Of a stretch of DNA of 64,000 nt, positions 38,801 to 51,400 are shown in pieces. A program made the position numbers and the translations under genes. The stretch lies in the NCBI GenBank assembly GCA_024734555.1, contig JANPWX010000098.1, forward strand, positions 555,668-619,667, given 5' to 3'. The stretch is from Trochalopteron elliotii (taxonomy: Eukaryota > Chordata > Aves > Passeriformes > Leiothrichidae). Positions within the stretch are counted from its first letter, which is position 1, and each line of letters begins with the position of its first letter. The notes under the pieces are model-generated. The model saw nothing but the letters and a program-made list of their open reading frames with translations, had not been told where the DNA came from and did not search any database.

Positions 38801-41800
38801 ACAAGTTGTATAGTAAATACCCCAGGAGTAAGTAGTCATGTTATCCTTCAGGACAAGGGAAACTCTGGTTCATGTCCTTCCTGTACTCCTGAGCTCATTT
38901 TTCCATATTATTGACATAATGATATGTAATCTTTGAATAGGAATTTTTAAAATATTTTAAATATCATTGTTTTTTAGGATAGAGAGATTATCTATTCTAT
39001 AGTGCCTGTAGCCTGTCTACCTGAAAAAGAAATGTGCAGTCATAGAACACATGTGTAGAACTCAACACATTTCTTTTTGCTGAATAAGAATAATCATAAA
39101 GCCTACAGCAAAAAGGTGGGTCAATAAGATCTGTGTTATAACTTCATTCCTTTCCAGAGTTACCTTTATGCATCAGACAAAAAAACACACTCTAGCTACT
39201 GCTGGCTAGTATTTGATTGGTATAATTTCAAAGAGACATGTGTAGCAGCAGCAAAGCAAGTGATGGTAGCAGAACAGTGGCAAAGTGATTAAACTTTCTT
39301 TATTCTTAGAAGGTTATATGTGGAAAAGATAATTTGTTTTTGGTGGTTTCTAAAGGAGCCACAATATAAACACTCAGCTACCTCCAGTGTTCCATACTTA
39401 ATTCAGTATCAAATCCTTCCCTAGCAAACAGGAACTGAGTATTTACCTAAATGGCATAGCAGATATTAAACAAAATTTTGTCTGATTTTTAGATATAATG
39501 CTTACCGGCAGGACCAGAACTTGTATGATTATGTGACATCAAGGAATAGAGCATCCAACAGAAAAATTTCTTTTCAAAATCTTCAGTGTTTTGAAAAATA
39601 TATTTACTTGTGAGAAGCAGACTTTGCCATGGCAACTCATGCTTTTTTCCCCCCAGTTCAGGTCATTCCTTGGGATAAATTACACTAAGCTGTCTACAAA
39701 TGCTGCTGAGAATGATCAGAAAGTGTTTCTTGCCACTTCCAAACCAAAGGCAAGAAGCAATCCATGCCTGTGAATCAGGGAGTACTGCTCAGAGGAATTG
39801 CTTGAGAGGTGAATAATTTGGTCAAGAGATATTCCAGAGACCTCATTCTCTCTGGCTACTGCTGCCAAGAGGCCATGTTCTTAAAATTCAAAGACACTGT
39901 TCATTTGTCTTAACTCAGTCATATCAGTTAGAAAACACAACACATTTCAGAAGCTTAGCAGAGAAAAGAAATTTTAAAAGCCTGGGAAGCTTCCAGTGAT
40001 GTAATGCAGGACAGAGGGTCTCATCACCTGCTGCTGTTGACAAACAAACGAAGGAAACTGCCTGTATTCCTTCAGCTTATGACAGCATGGATGTTTCCCA
40101 GAAACAGAAACTACAGAAAATATCAGGGTAGGGTTAGCATATGACACTCTCCTGTCTGCAAGAAAGGGTAAACCACACCTAAACTATTTGTAATGGAGAA
40201 ATATCTACCAAATCAAAGCATAGTGGGTTCTCCCTTTGATGCCCAACCCTCAGGCATCCTGGCCAGCCTGTCCTATGCTCTACTAGGCACACACCCACCA
40301 GCAGCTGGGCTGGAAAGCTATGAGATTTCTCTGTATCTGAGGAGAGGAAGAAGGAAAGGGCCAGTCTGCAAGGCTATTCTTCTCAGCACTGAAGGACAAG
40401 CATGGATGGAGGGGCAGGATCAGCTCCTGCCATGCAGCAGCAGCAATGGCAACAATCTCTTTGCAGACCCCTCTTGCTTCCTTCATCATAGCTTTTTCTC
40501 TTCCCACTGTAGTAGGATTGGACTCCGTCTGGTTTTGGAATTGTATCATCTTCGAGTGCTGCCAGGCTCAGGGGAGTGGACAGGCTCTTGGAAGGGGTAG
40601 GTAGTCCAGCCCTTTAGTATCTTTTACAGAACCTCAAACATATTCCTGAGATCCTCCAGCCTCAGGACACCCCCATAAAAATGTTTCACCCTTTTTTTGT
40701 CACTTGCAGGCCTCCAGGGGCATCTTCCCATACTGCAATCTCCCACATGTGAGCTTTAACCCAGAGCCTTCATCCATCCAGGAATTTGCAGTGCCCCCCA
40801 TGCCTCCTCCAGCACCCATTCCTTCTCCCCATGCCCCAGCAGCTTCACCTTTGCTGTTCCTGCTGTTACCCAGCAAGGTCCTTTTCCAATGGTGTCTCCC
40901 TGTACCAGGGCTTCACTCTGAGCATGGCACATCGATTTCCCTATCAGACTCCTACAAAGAGCCCATTAACAGAGACATATGTCTGCACTTCCATAACACC
41001 TTATCTAACAGAAACAATCTTTCCTCTTAATAAATTGTACATGGCACAGCCATTAATAGTGAAGGCTTTGCAGCACCGCTATTTGTTTTCAGAATGCGTT
41101 AACATTTGCTGCTACACTTTCAGTGTTAGCAGTGTTTGCTCCTCCATCCACTCTCCTTTGTGTTTGAGCTTTGGCTGAGCATAGGAAACAGTTCAAGTAA
41201 TTATTCCTCTATTTGGACAATAATGGATAGCTTCTCTATAGTTACAACTGAAAACAGTAGGTCTTTTTTTATACTTCTACAATTTCAATTCCACAAAACC
41301 ATTTTGACATGCAATTTTAATCCAATATTACCTCCAGATTCAGAGAGAAATAATTAAGATGTCTTTAAGCTAAATTTAAAGAGCACAAGGGAAAAGGCAG
41401 TGAAAACTGGTTCAAGGTTTGCATTTTCAAGTAACATTCCTTTGTCTACCTCAAGCTTCTTAAAAATTCATGCTTAAGGTATACTTGGCAGTAGTTTTAT
41501 AATTACAAAGCTATTAAGCTTTCATAAGGAACAAGTGAAACTGTTTTTTTCCTAATTAGCTAATCATAAATTTTTCAAGGAAATAGTCTTCTGCTAGAAA
41601 ATGATGATTTGAAGAGGCAAAATCATCAACAGTAGTATGTTGATTATAATATATTCATCTTACAAAAAATCAGTACATCTCCCCAGTTAATTAAGTCTGT
41701 CCTTTGATAGCAAGTTCACTTCTCTGCCTGGATAACTCATATCCTACCTCCCACTACTGCCTTTATATATGCTGCACAGTGAGATGTCAGGAAATCAAGC

Positions 41801-44800
41801 AGTTACAGTGCTCACCACCTTATTAATTCCATTCTGAAAAGTTGAGAGAAACTTCTGAATCATCATTTCTCAGTGAATTTTCTAGATTCAGGGGGAAATA
41901 TTTATGTCTATAAAGGAATATTTAGTGATTTGGATAAATTCTTCTGAAACAGATCTCTGACCTTTCCAGCTAGTGCAATATAGCTGTACTTCAGACTTGT
42001 AATTCATTTTCCCAAAGAGCATAGAAATCTTATGAATGTTAGCTTTCTATTATGGAAATGTGAAGGCCAGACTGAGTGCACATTTATAGAAATGATAGCT
42101 CTTCACTGCAAAGGATGTACTAATATCAGGCCTCATGATTATAGTGTTGCATTACAGAAAATTACCTGCAGACTGCAAAAGTAACTTGTTGGTTAACTGC
42201 AAAGTGATTATTGGGTGTATTTTCCTCAATACACACAAGCCCTTCCTTCTGTTTGCAGGACCTGCCTTAAAGATACAAAAATCATTTTTCTCCAGATGTT
42301 TTACAACTCAACCTGAGATGCATATGTTTCAGGTGGGTTTTAGACATTAATGAAAAAAAAAAAAAGTTTCACAAGGAGAACAGTGTGGCTGTATTCAATA
42401 CACAGAGCAAACAAAACCCTTTTTACACCCAGCCAGTCACACCCCTCATACTTGCATGCATCAACAGTAACCAAATTTCCTGCCACAAATAATTTCTACC
42501 TACTTTTGCAAGATATTATGAGAACTCTTACTTAAAACATATATTTTATATCTGATATCAAGCTGCCAAAGAGCTCCTTCAGCTGTTTTAGGCTCAAAGC
42601 AAAATCTTTTCTGCAAGGCCCAAGAGCTCTGAAAGTAGAGTATGTTTTTATTACCTAAACTGACTTAAGGATCTCACTAGCAATAACTTGATTGATTTTT
42701 GAGTGCCTAAAATACAACAACAGCTACCATTCTCCCTGATTTGTAAAACTGAAGTTAAATGTGGCAGGCAGGGTGAGAAAAGGGAAAATTGCAAGAAATT
42801 AGTGAATGTCCTGCAGGAACAGTTTCTGCTGTTCAGTAGAATGAGAACTGGAAAGTGAAGAGAGGAGACATTATGAGACCATCTTCCTCTAAACCCCAGA
42901 ATCAAGAGGGGACTTTTTCTACCATTCCCTATCCCCAGAACAGACTTATCCCACTTCTCGAGGGTTATAGTCCAAGCTGATCTCAGTTCTTTTCCCATGT
43001 TCCTCAAATAAAAACTAAGAGAAATGCACCATTTCCTTTGCCTAGCAGTAGTCAGAAAGAAGCTGTTTCCAGCAGCTCAAGATGTGTCTCCCAGAGCGAC
43101 CACAAGCCACAGGGTGCTGGTGGCCCATTGTGAGGCTGGAAGAGGGCAGAATTTTTAATATTGTTTCAGCATGAGATAGATGAATGATTTCTCCCAAAGA
43201 GTGAAAAGAAATGTGGAGACTCACAGATAGACAGAAAGCAAGCCTCTTGCTCAGGAGACTCATTCCCTTCTTCCAGAGCATGAACAGCTTTGCACAACCC
43301 TCTGTCTTTCTATTCCTTGCCAGGTTTCCCATTACCAGTCTCTGTCTCCAGCACCTCCACATAGAACTCCAAGCAAGTGATGTTCTGTGTCCTATACATG
43401 GGATTTCTTAGGAAGCCCTTGACAGTTGCATTCATTGAAAAGATTTATTTTCCCTCAGAATAAGACGTAAGGATGAGGGCTTGCAAATGGAGGGAGTAGG
43501 TAATGCAAGTTTACTGTGGTGGCTCCTCTAAAAGAGGTGAAAATACTTGGGAGTGGAGTTCAACCTTCTCACATCTCCATGTGAGAAAGCCTAGGGATGA
43601 GCATTCAAAAGTTGCAAAGATATGACTTCTTGTCCAAATGAAAACGTGAGGCGTGAAGGTAGGTTGTGAAAATTCTGCAACTATGATATGTAAAATATCC
43701 ACTGCCTAAGGAGAAATAACTATGGATTTGATAAGATCATGTCAGGCTCTGTCATTTTCCTTAGGAAGAATTTTACTCTGTGAAAGATGTGAGAGTTACA
43801 GAAAAATCAGATTGGAAGGGTAAGGTCATGGTTGTGAAAAGATGTCTTCTTCAATAAAGCAGCAAAAAGAGAGTTTTTGTACTTATGAAGAGAGTAAAAT
43901 CAAGAAGACCTGAAGACTCCTTACTTTAGAGAGCAATAAGAGAAGGAAAAAGAGTTCTGCAGGAAAATATTTGACAGTCCTATGTCAGTACTGTTAATAT
44001 TTCAGATTATATCAATTAATTATTATGTAAATAGCTATTTAAACTAAATGACAAGTCACCATGATTTATTATGAACACTGTATGTGTAACCATAGATGCA
44101 TTATGAGATTAACTCTGATAAAATAATCAAGGCCCAAATTAATAAATGATGATGAGAGACATTGTTGACTGATGTGTCTCCCGTTTTGGAGGCTGGCTTT
44201 AGCCAATTTGGCCTTAAATGAAAGAGGAATAATTTTCAATCTACATATCCATTCTCTTTTGTTAGCAGATTGTCTACTTTTGTTTGCAGATTTGCATGAG
44301 TTCCTGATGACAGCTGATTCACACATACTGTAAACCAAGAAATATCAAGTAAAATGCTGTTTGGCAGCAAAGCAACTAAAACATATAATCACTTAAATAT
44401 TGACACTTGGCTTTTGTCAGCACATTTTTAATGTGTTTTTTTCTTTTAATGATGAATCTAAAATTCTTAAGATCCTGTTGGTGAGCAGTATTTTGTCTAA
44501 CATGCTTGAGCATGCAAGGGGTACAGCAGCATTCAAATTATACAGGGAGTTGAAAGGAGCCTGCAACTGCTTGGACCAAGAACCAAAACACTGAGATTCT
44601 CTAATAAATGATCCATATTGCTTTAGAGATAGAAAAGATAAACAGAATGAATAAAATATCAAAACCCTAGTGTTTCCTAGTTCAATAGTATGTGCTATTT
44701 AGTTGGAACATGTGAGGACCTGTTTCCAAAGCACTGAGGAGAATAAAGATGAGACCAATCAGTTTTCTCATCCATATAAAGAAAGAAAGATACCTTATGC

Positions 44801-46610
44801 ATCATGTAATCTTTAAAAGAAAAATGCCCTTAAAGGTCTGATGCAAGCATCATGCTTTTACAGACTTTATTTTCAAACATTTTTATTTTTATAACATTAT
44901 TATACAGAAATTATTAAAAGGAGTTTTATCCAGAAATAGAAGCTTCATAGTCAGTTAAACACAAAGGTTTTCTGAACTCTATTTTCAGTTCATGAGCACG
45001 GAAAGTGGATGTGCAGATGTGAACTGAGGAGCCAAGCATCTTAACATGCCTAAGAAATTATTTCTCACTTACAACTATTTAAGGAAAATTATTTTAATAA
45101 ACAGGGTTTTTTTATGACAGTTAGATTCAATGACATGGAAAATGACTTAATTTCTTTTAATTTTATCAGATAATTTATTTTGGTGTTATAATATTTTCAC
45201 CTTTTGATGAAATTGAAATTTCCTTCAATTTTAATGTAAAGACTTTTATTAAAACTTAATAAAACAAAACAAAAATAATACAACTGAATTGTCAAAAAGT
45301 TGACTCTTCCTTGGTTTTTGACCTGATTAGAGTTGAAATTTTGCCAACCAAACAAGCAACCAATCAACCATCTAAAGAAACCAATTAGTTTCACATGCTT
45401 AACTTGGAAGGGCTACAGGAAAGCCATTTTGTATGTATCTCAGTGGCATAGTAAGGGATGAATGCTAATGATGTAGTAAAGTTTATTCTCTTCTCACATG
45501 CTTCACACATCTGAGTTGACTTTTTCTTTTCTGTTGCACCACTAGCATATCTCACCATTGCAGAAATTATACAGTGTCATACCCTTCAACAATACATCCC
45601 ACAAATCTTTTACCAATTTCCTTTTTTTTCTGCACATTATCATATGTGGCTGTAAATATGTGACCACAATTGCCAAAATGATGTCAAATTAAGTTAGCCT
45701 TGAGTCTAAGTCTTTCACCCCTTTATTTGGGTAATTGTCTCAAAAGATAGAGACTTTGAAGAGCTACTAATAAAGTGAAAGATGTATTGTTTTTAGACAG
45801 CTTTACTCTTCTTTCATTTCCAAATACAGCTCAGTAGCAACTCCTCTGACTAAATGGATCTTAGCAATTAGAACTTGTCTGACAATAGCTCAAATGGCTT
45901 TACGGGGAGTAAAGTCAAACAAAAATAACTTACAGAAGAAAACTGTATTCAAGTATTTTCCTGACTGCTGAAGACTCTAGGCTACTGCATTATTAAGGTA
46001 AAAATATATTTTCAAGTACAATTTTGACTTTCAAAACACTGAAATTGTGTGAAATGTATGTTCTGATAATTTTTGTTGTTGAGAGTGCAAGAGGTTTATA
46101 TAGAAGGGTCTTGTTTAAGTTTAAAAGCCTCAGGCAGTCCTAAAATATCTGATAGGCATATCAAGCTTTACTGGCTGTCATTAATACTGACCCCCACACA
46201 CCTGATCTGAGCTATGCTATGCTTCTGGCCTCCTACGAGAAGCACAGGAGAAGTAAACATCCTTAAGGAAGATCACTAGCATGTCTCAAAGAGGTGCTGT
46301 TTTTCCTCCTACTCCTTGTTTGTGCTTGAAGATACAAAATCACAGCATCCCTTCGTAAGTCAGGACTGTTTTGCCATGACACTGAGCAAGCAGCAGACCA
46401 CCAGCAGCTTTTTGGTGCAAAGTCTGCTACAACTGCACAAGTTCTTTAGTCTCTGTTGTCCTTGAGCATTACAGAGCTTGGGCATGCCAGGAGCAGAAAT
46501 AGGAGAGAAATAGGACCAGAATAGAATAATTGGATAGAAATGGTAATTCCTAATGCATAGTCATATTTGCCAGTGTTAAACTGATCTGTACATGCTACTT
46601 TTTCTGAGAA
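32883..46610. other. Long non-coding stretch, nothing recognised
   Basis: About 13.7 kb without a recognised gene or transposon. Slightly more GC-rich islands lie around 35880-36200, 37100-37400 and 40200-41000. The last has overlapping open frames of 108-135 codons on plus (40193-41178), but none shows a domain, membrane pattern or consistent splicing. Confidence 0.55.
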
Positions 46611-46902
46611 TGCATTTATATTTCATATAGTATTTAATTAAGTGAAAGAATAGGTTTTAGTCATTGCTCCCAATATAACAGGTTCTTGCCCAGCTCCAAG
46701 GGAAACTAAAATTTTCTGCACCTGCTTTTTTTACTGTGAAAACTATAGCACATTCACCTTCACATAGTTTACGCAAGTATAAGAAATACGTATAAAACCA
46801 CTGTTTTCTCTTTCTCTTGCCTCTAATGTCAATATGTTGTGTGAGGGAGGAAGCTGGGAGGAAATTGAAGTTTTCCTGTGAAAGATCATAAATCCAGATC
46901 TG

Positions 46903-47037
46903 TTACTCATTAATGAACTCCATGTAGCTCTTAATTGCCAGTAGATTTGCTGCGTAGAAAAAGAGCACGACAGACAGGAAGACGCATAGGCAGCAGGCGA
47001 CCATAGGTGTAACTGGCACTTTCCCTCCTGTGGCTTG
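46903..47037 (-). CDS. Candidate terminal coding exon, one membrane span
   Basis: Unidentified and hypothetical. Reading on minus from 47037, directly after an AG acceptor (TTAG|CAAGCC), one frame stays open for 44 codons to a TAA at 46905-46903. The peptide has a short polar start (QATGGKVPVTP), a hydrophobic span of about 22 residues (VACCLCVFLSVVLFF and on) and a short polar tail (KSYMEFINE). That is the shape of a C-terminal single-pass membrane anchor. An in-frame TAG lies immediately before the acceptor, so coding requires a splice exactly there. The block has at least five CpG sites in a CpG-poor region. An ATTAAA lies at 46638-46633 on minus, about 270 bases past the stop. A second frame on the same strand (136 codons, 47153-46743) covers the block but reads less like a protein. 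I know no family with this tail; chance is a real alternative. Confidence 0.28.
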   Translation of the reverse strand, partial: QATGGKVPVTPMVACCLCVFLSVVLFFYAANLLAIKSYMEFINE

Positions 47038-47453
47038 CTAAGGTGTCTGATAAATATACTGAAAAGATATAAAAATTTTGATGAACCAAGTCCTTGACCT
47101 GCAATTTTCATCAAATTGATATTAAAACCACAAGTATTTTCTGCGTAGAACAAGCCCTCAAAGGAAAAGAACCTTGTGCCTGTTAGGGTCAGTTTGGTGA
47201 TGAAGTTGGCTACCTCGTTGCTTTATCAGCTGCTGGGTTTGTGAGGGCTGGTGCTTAGCTTGGGGTCACTTTTGTGAAAACTGCTGAAAGAAATCATCAT
47301 AAAGACAAAGCAGTTTTGCAAAGACTCAAACGCCTCAGCCATAAAAATGGAGAGTTTTAGGCCATAAGTAGCTATTTAAATAAGCTGTATGATATATACA
47401 ATTACAAAACCCCAGTATGTCCTATCACTGGGAATCATGGTCTTGATGTCTGT

Positions 47454-47516
47454 GAGAATCACAAAATTATCTAAGTTAGAAAAGATCCTTAAAATCTTGA
47501 AACCAACTGTAATCTA
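47454..47516 (-). repeat. Short CR1 3' tip fragment
   Basis: Plus reads AGAATCACAAAATTATCTAA and continues with a GTTAGAAAAGATCCTTAAAA block. It matches the antisense CR1 3' tip (AGAATCACAGAATTATCTAGGTTGGAAAAGACC...). It lies inside the putative intron between the two candidate exons. Confidence 0.7.
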
Positions 47517-47551
47517 TTTAGAATGGATAAAATGTGAAAAGGTGATCTTAC

Positions 47552-47643
47552 CTGGGATGTAGACGAAGAAACTGCATGTTTTCCATTTTGATAAGAGATA
47601 CTCAAATAAGATATACATAAATAGACAGGAGGGGAATGCACTG
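47552..47643 (-). CDS. Candidate internal coding exon upstream of it
   Basis: Unidentified and hypothetical. On minus, a good acceptor (TTATCTTCTGTCATTCAG|CAG, itself a NAGNAG site) and a strong donor (ATCCCAG|GTAAGATC) bound 92 bases. Two frames are open. The third-offset frame gives 30 residues ending SYQNGKHAVSSSTSQ and stops exactly on a codon boundary, so it joins the terminal exon (47037-46903) in phase 0. The intron would be 514 bases (47551-47038) and contains a CR1 tip. The second-offset frame is open too. It would place the terminal exon in a different, basic, non-membrane frame, so the two readings exclude each other. No upstream exon was found that joins in phase, and the 390-N gap begins 430 bases upstream. 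Confidence 0.2.
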
Positions 47644-48072
47644 CTGAATGACAGAAGATAACAGGGTTGTTGTTTTTTTAAGTTGCCATTTGAATCTAAC
47701 AGAGCTGTTATTGGCAAGACAATGAAGAAACACATTTTTCTAAAATTTCTTACCACATACAATGGGTACAGGCTAGAACAACCCAAATTTCTAACCCAAA
47801 CAAATATGTCCTGTTTCTGAGGCCAGACCAGTTAATTAGTTTTCATATCAGTACTTTTAAGCAGTGACAGTGAGAACTCTGTTGTATCATACTTGGGTTT
47901 ATGCCTGACAGCAGGCAAGGGAGAATTATATGAAAACCCCTATCTTGCATGCTTTATGACACCCAAATTGCTGCTAGGCACTGGATGATGGGAGTTCTGT
48001 GTGAAACAGCACCCTGCAACATGTATGCTCACTGTCTCAGGTCTCTGCCCAGACTCCAGTGTGCATCACCCA

Positions 48073-48462
48073 NNNNNNNNNNNNNNNNNNNNNNNNNNNN
48101 NNNNNNNNNNNNNNNNNNNNNNNNNNNNNNNNNNNNNNNNNNNNNNNNNNNNNNNNNNNNNNNNNNNNNNNNNNNNNNNNNNNNNNNNNNNNNNNNNNNN
48201 NNNNNNNNNNNNNNNNNNNNNNNNNNNNNNNNNNNNNNNNNNNNNNNNNNNNNNNNNNNNNNNNNNNNNNNNNNNNNNNNNNNNNNNNNNNNNNNNNNNN
48301 NNNNNNNNNNNNNNNNNNNNNNNNNNNNNNNNNNNNNNNNNNNNNNNNNNNNNNNNNNNNNNNNNNNNNNNNNNNNNNNNNNNNNNNNNNNNNNNNNNNN
48401 NNNNNNNNNNNNNNNNNNNNNNNNNNNNNNNNNNNNNNNNNNNNNNNNNNNNNNNNNNNNNN
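48073..48462. other. Assembly gap, 390 N
   Basis: A run of 390 undetermined bases. Open frames reported across it are artefacts of reading N as coding. Confidence 0.99.
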
Positions 48463-51400
48463 CCATAGATAAAAAGCAGAAGATCTCAGATGAAACTCAT
48501 AATTCACTTGAAGTACCTCACCCATGCTGAAAAACAGAGGGCATATCTGTAGCCACAGTTGTGTAAGTGTATTGGTGAACCCCCTTAGTGCCTCATAAGA
48601 TGCTAAAGTCAAGTTTACTCCACTGTGGGAGCTGATAATGCATCAGAGAGATTCCAAGTAGCTGAGATAAAAAAGTCTCTGTCTCCGTTCACTTTTAGGA
48701 CAAAATCAGAGAGAAAATCCTAGACAAGATCATTGTAGATGGTGTGAAAGTTTTTCAGCTGGGGAAAATGTAACACAACAAAAAGCTTAAGTAACTGCAG
48801 AGCAAGTAGATCATAAATATAGGGGGGAAAAAAGCAATTCTACTATTGTTAATCTAAGTCTAATTTCTTACTCATTCCACTTCTCCCTTTAGCTCCATCT
48901 ATATTAAAACTGAAAAAATTTGGATTAAAAATGAACTTTCCACTAAGATGAATAAGACAGGATCATTTACCATCTCACACTTTTTTTGTTCTCTTTGAGT
49001 TTTAGGAAGACATCCCAAGAAAATTAATTTTCCTCTGCTCTAAGTTTATATAATACACAGTAGAGTTGTCTACAGAGCAACATCACATCTAAGCCAAAAT
49101 ATGAATGTTAAAAATAGGGGGGGGGGGGGGGGGGGTGGAGTGGTTATAAGTTCTCAACACAGTTTTCTAATGCACTGTTTTTACTTAAACTTTTTAAAAT
49201 CATTTCATTCTCAACTCCACCTCTTGCTAATTAATGTAACTAATAAACGTGGAGATTTGGGGTTTTCCACAGCTCTTTATTGAACTCTATGGAAAAACTG
49301 AAAATCTGAGTTAAGAATTTGTTTTTTCACCATGTTAGGTTGTTGAGGACTGAGATTTATATTCAGATTGATTTTCAGTTAAGTGGATCTACAAATCAAT
49401 AATGTTGGTGATAAAGTATAGTTTCAAAACAGCAGGATATTAAGAAGTCTGTGTTAAAGAACAGTTTGAATCCAAGAATCAGACTGTTCTTTTGAAAAGA
49501 TAAGATAGCTTCAATAAAGTTCAAAGACATCAAGTGAAGCAAAACTTTTACAATTGTTATGCTTTTTATTACCATAGACTTCATTGGCAATGACTTAATT
49601 GGTTTATTACTTTATTTTTCTCATCTGGAAACAAACACATGGACTTGGTTGCAGGTGGAGAAATTTTACCTTGCTGGCATAGGAAAAGATTTTAAACTTT
49701 GTCATTGCAAAGTGCATGGTCCCAATACAAAAAGTTGTTCTAAGCTTCATGAGTAAGACTCCTGTAAAAATTAAAGTTCAGTGAAATGCAACACAATAAA
49801 TGCCTGAGTCACATCTAATGAAATCAGCAAATCAATACTGGTTCTGACCACACCCCCGGATCAGGCAGAGGTGAGCATAGCTCTTGCTTGCTGCACAGCT
49901 GCACATTTCAAATCCATCCAGCAGAAGTGAAGTGCTTGATCTCAGATTCCTGTGAGCAGAGCTTATCTCCCCACATCCCAGACAGGCCAGGCTGGCAGGC
50001 AAGTGGCTCTTCCCAGCCCTTCCACTTGTCAGTCACGTCTGTGATTCTCACAGAAAACAATCATGATGTCTGAAGCTGGGTAAAGATCATTGCTGTTGGA
50101 TTTGAAAAACTATTTTTAATAGTTTATCTCCTATTTATCACTTACCTATGGAAATAACAAAGAAGTTCACTGAAAGAGGTCTTCAAGACTATGGAATTTT
50201 CTGGGTATAGGATCAAGTATTTGCCTGTTGCCTCAGTCACAAGTCTGTCATTGTAGAAGGAGAGTCAACGGGAATATGATCAGTACATGGAGCCAGAGTT
50301 CCTTGACCATGTGTCTGATGCAGTTACACAAATCCACTGCCCAGAAATAACTGCTGTGCTCCCCTGCTCTGATAACTGATTTCAGCACTTTATACTTTTA
50401 TTCAGCTTGTACGCATATTTTGAAAATGAGGATAAAAATGTTACCAGCTTTATTTACAATGATATGCAATTAAGACAGAAGCTCGCAAGTTTATATGTTT
50501 TTTTAAAAATTATCTTTGATTATCAGATAATGTAAATTAATTCACACGAGTTCACAATGTTACTAAATCTGTTCCAGTACTTTATTGGGAAGTGATCCTA
50601 GTGTGCTTCCTGCAGACTTATGTTGATGCCACAACAAAAGTTTACAAAGATGCATACTGAGATTGGAATCCTATGGGGTTGTCTAGGTAAAATAATTCTT
50701 CAGATATTGGATAATGAAAATGATTGGATAACAAAAGGGATAAAGAAAGTGCTTAATTCCTAGAGGATATTCACATTTTCCATGCAAGATTTACGGTGGG
50801 AAGATTTTGTTCACACACTTTGTTTGGGTCTGAAAAAAAATCAATTAAATAAACACAGTCCTTTCTATTGTTGTTTTGCTTTTTTATCTTTTAATCTTTT
50901 CTTTCTCTTCTGATGTTTTCTGCTGTGTATTGTAGTACTGCAAGAGTGATCTTTGCTTTGTCTTTTATTTTCCCATACTTATTCTTCCTACTTACTACTA
51001 GTAGTTTTTTTACTGTTGAAAAGTTGCAGAATGCCACAGAGAATAAAAGGCTGTAAGGGAAAAGTGTTTTTTGCATCACTTGTTACACTTGTAGCAGGTT
51101 GATAAAATGCATTTATGCACAAACCACTTCATATAATTGTTTCTTCCTCCCCTTCAATACACTAATACATGTATAAAATGCCTTAAAAAGCATTTTAAAT
51201 GAGCCTTATAGTAATTGGTATTTCTCATCTCAGGCTGTTACAGCATGTGATTTTTATTACTATAGGAGTCATATGCAGTCCAAGAACCTGATTTATAGGC
51301 CCCTATAATATGCAGGTATTGCAGTAGTTACAACCACGCACAGATGCAAGAAAACAGCCTCTATATTGTGATGAAGTTCAGGTTCAGAGAGGCAAAAAGG

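Noticed and set aside
40193..41178. Cluster of overlapping open frames of 108-135 codons
   Set aside because: The region is GC-richer, which lengthens chance frames. No domain, membrane pattern or in-phase splice set was visible, and frames occur on both strands.
47757..47819. 63-base exon-like block on minus ending in a GTAAGA donor
   Set aside because: Its open frames do not join the next candidate exon in the membrane-protein frame; the required frame contains a stop codon.
47949..48612. Open frames of 137-193 codons on both strands
   Set aside because: They run through the 390 undetermined bases; only a few real codons lie at each end.
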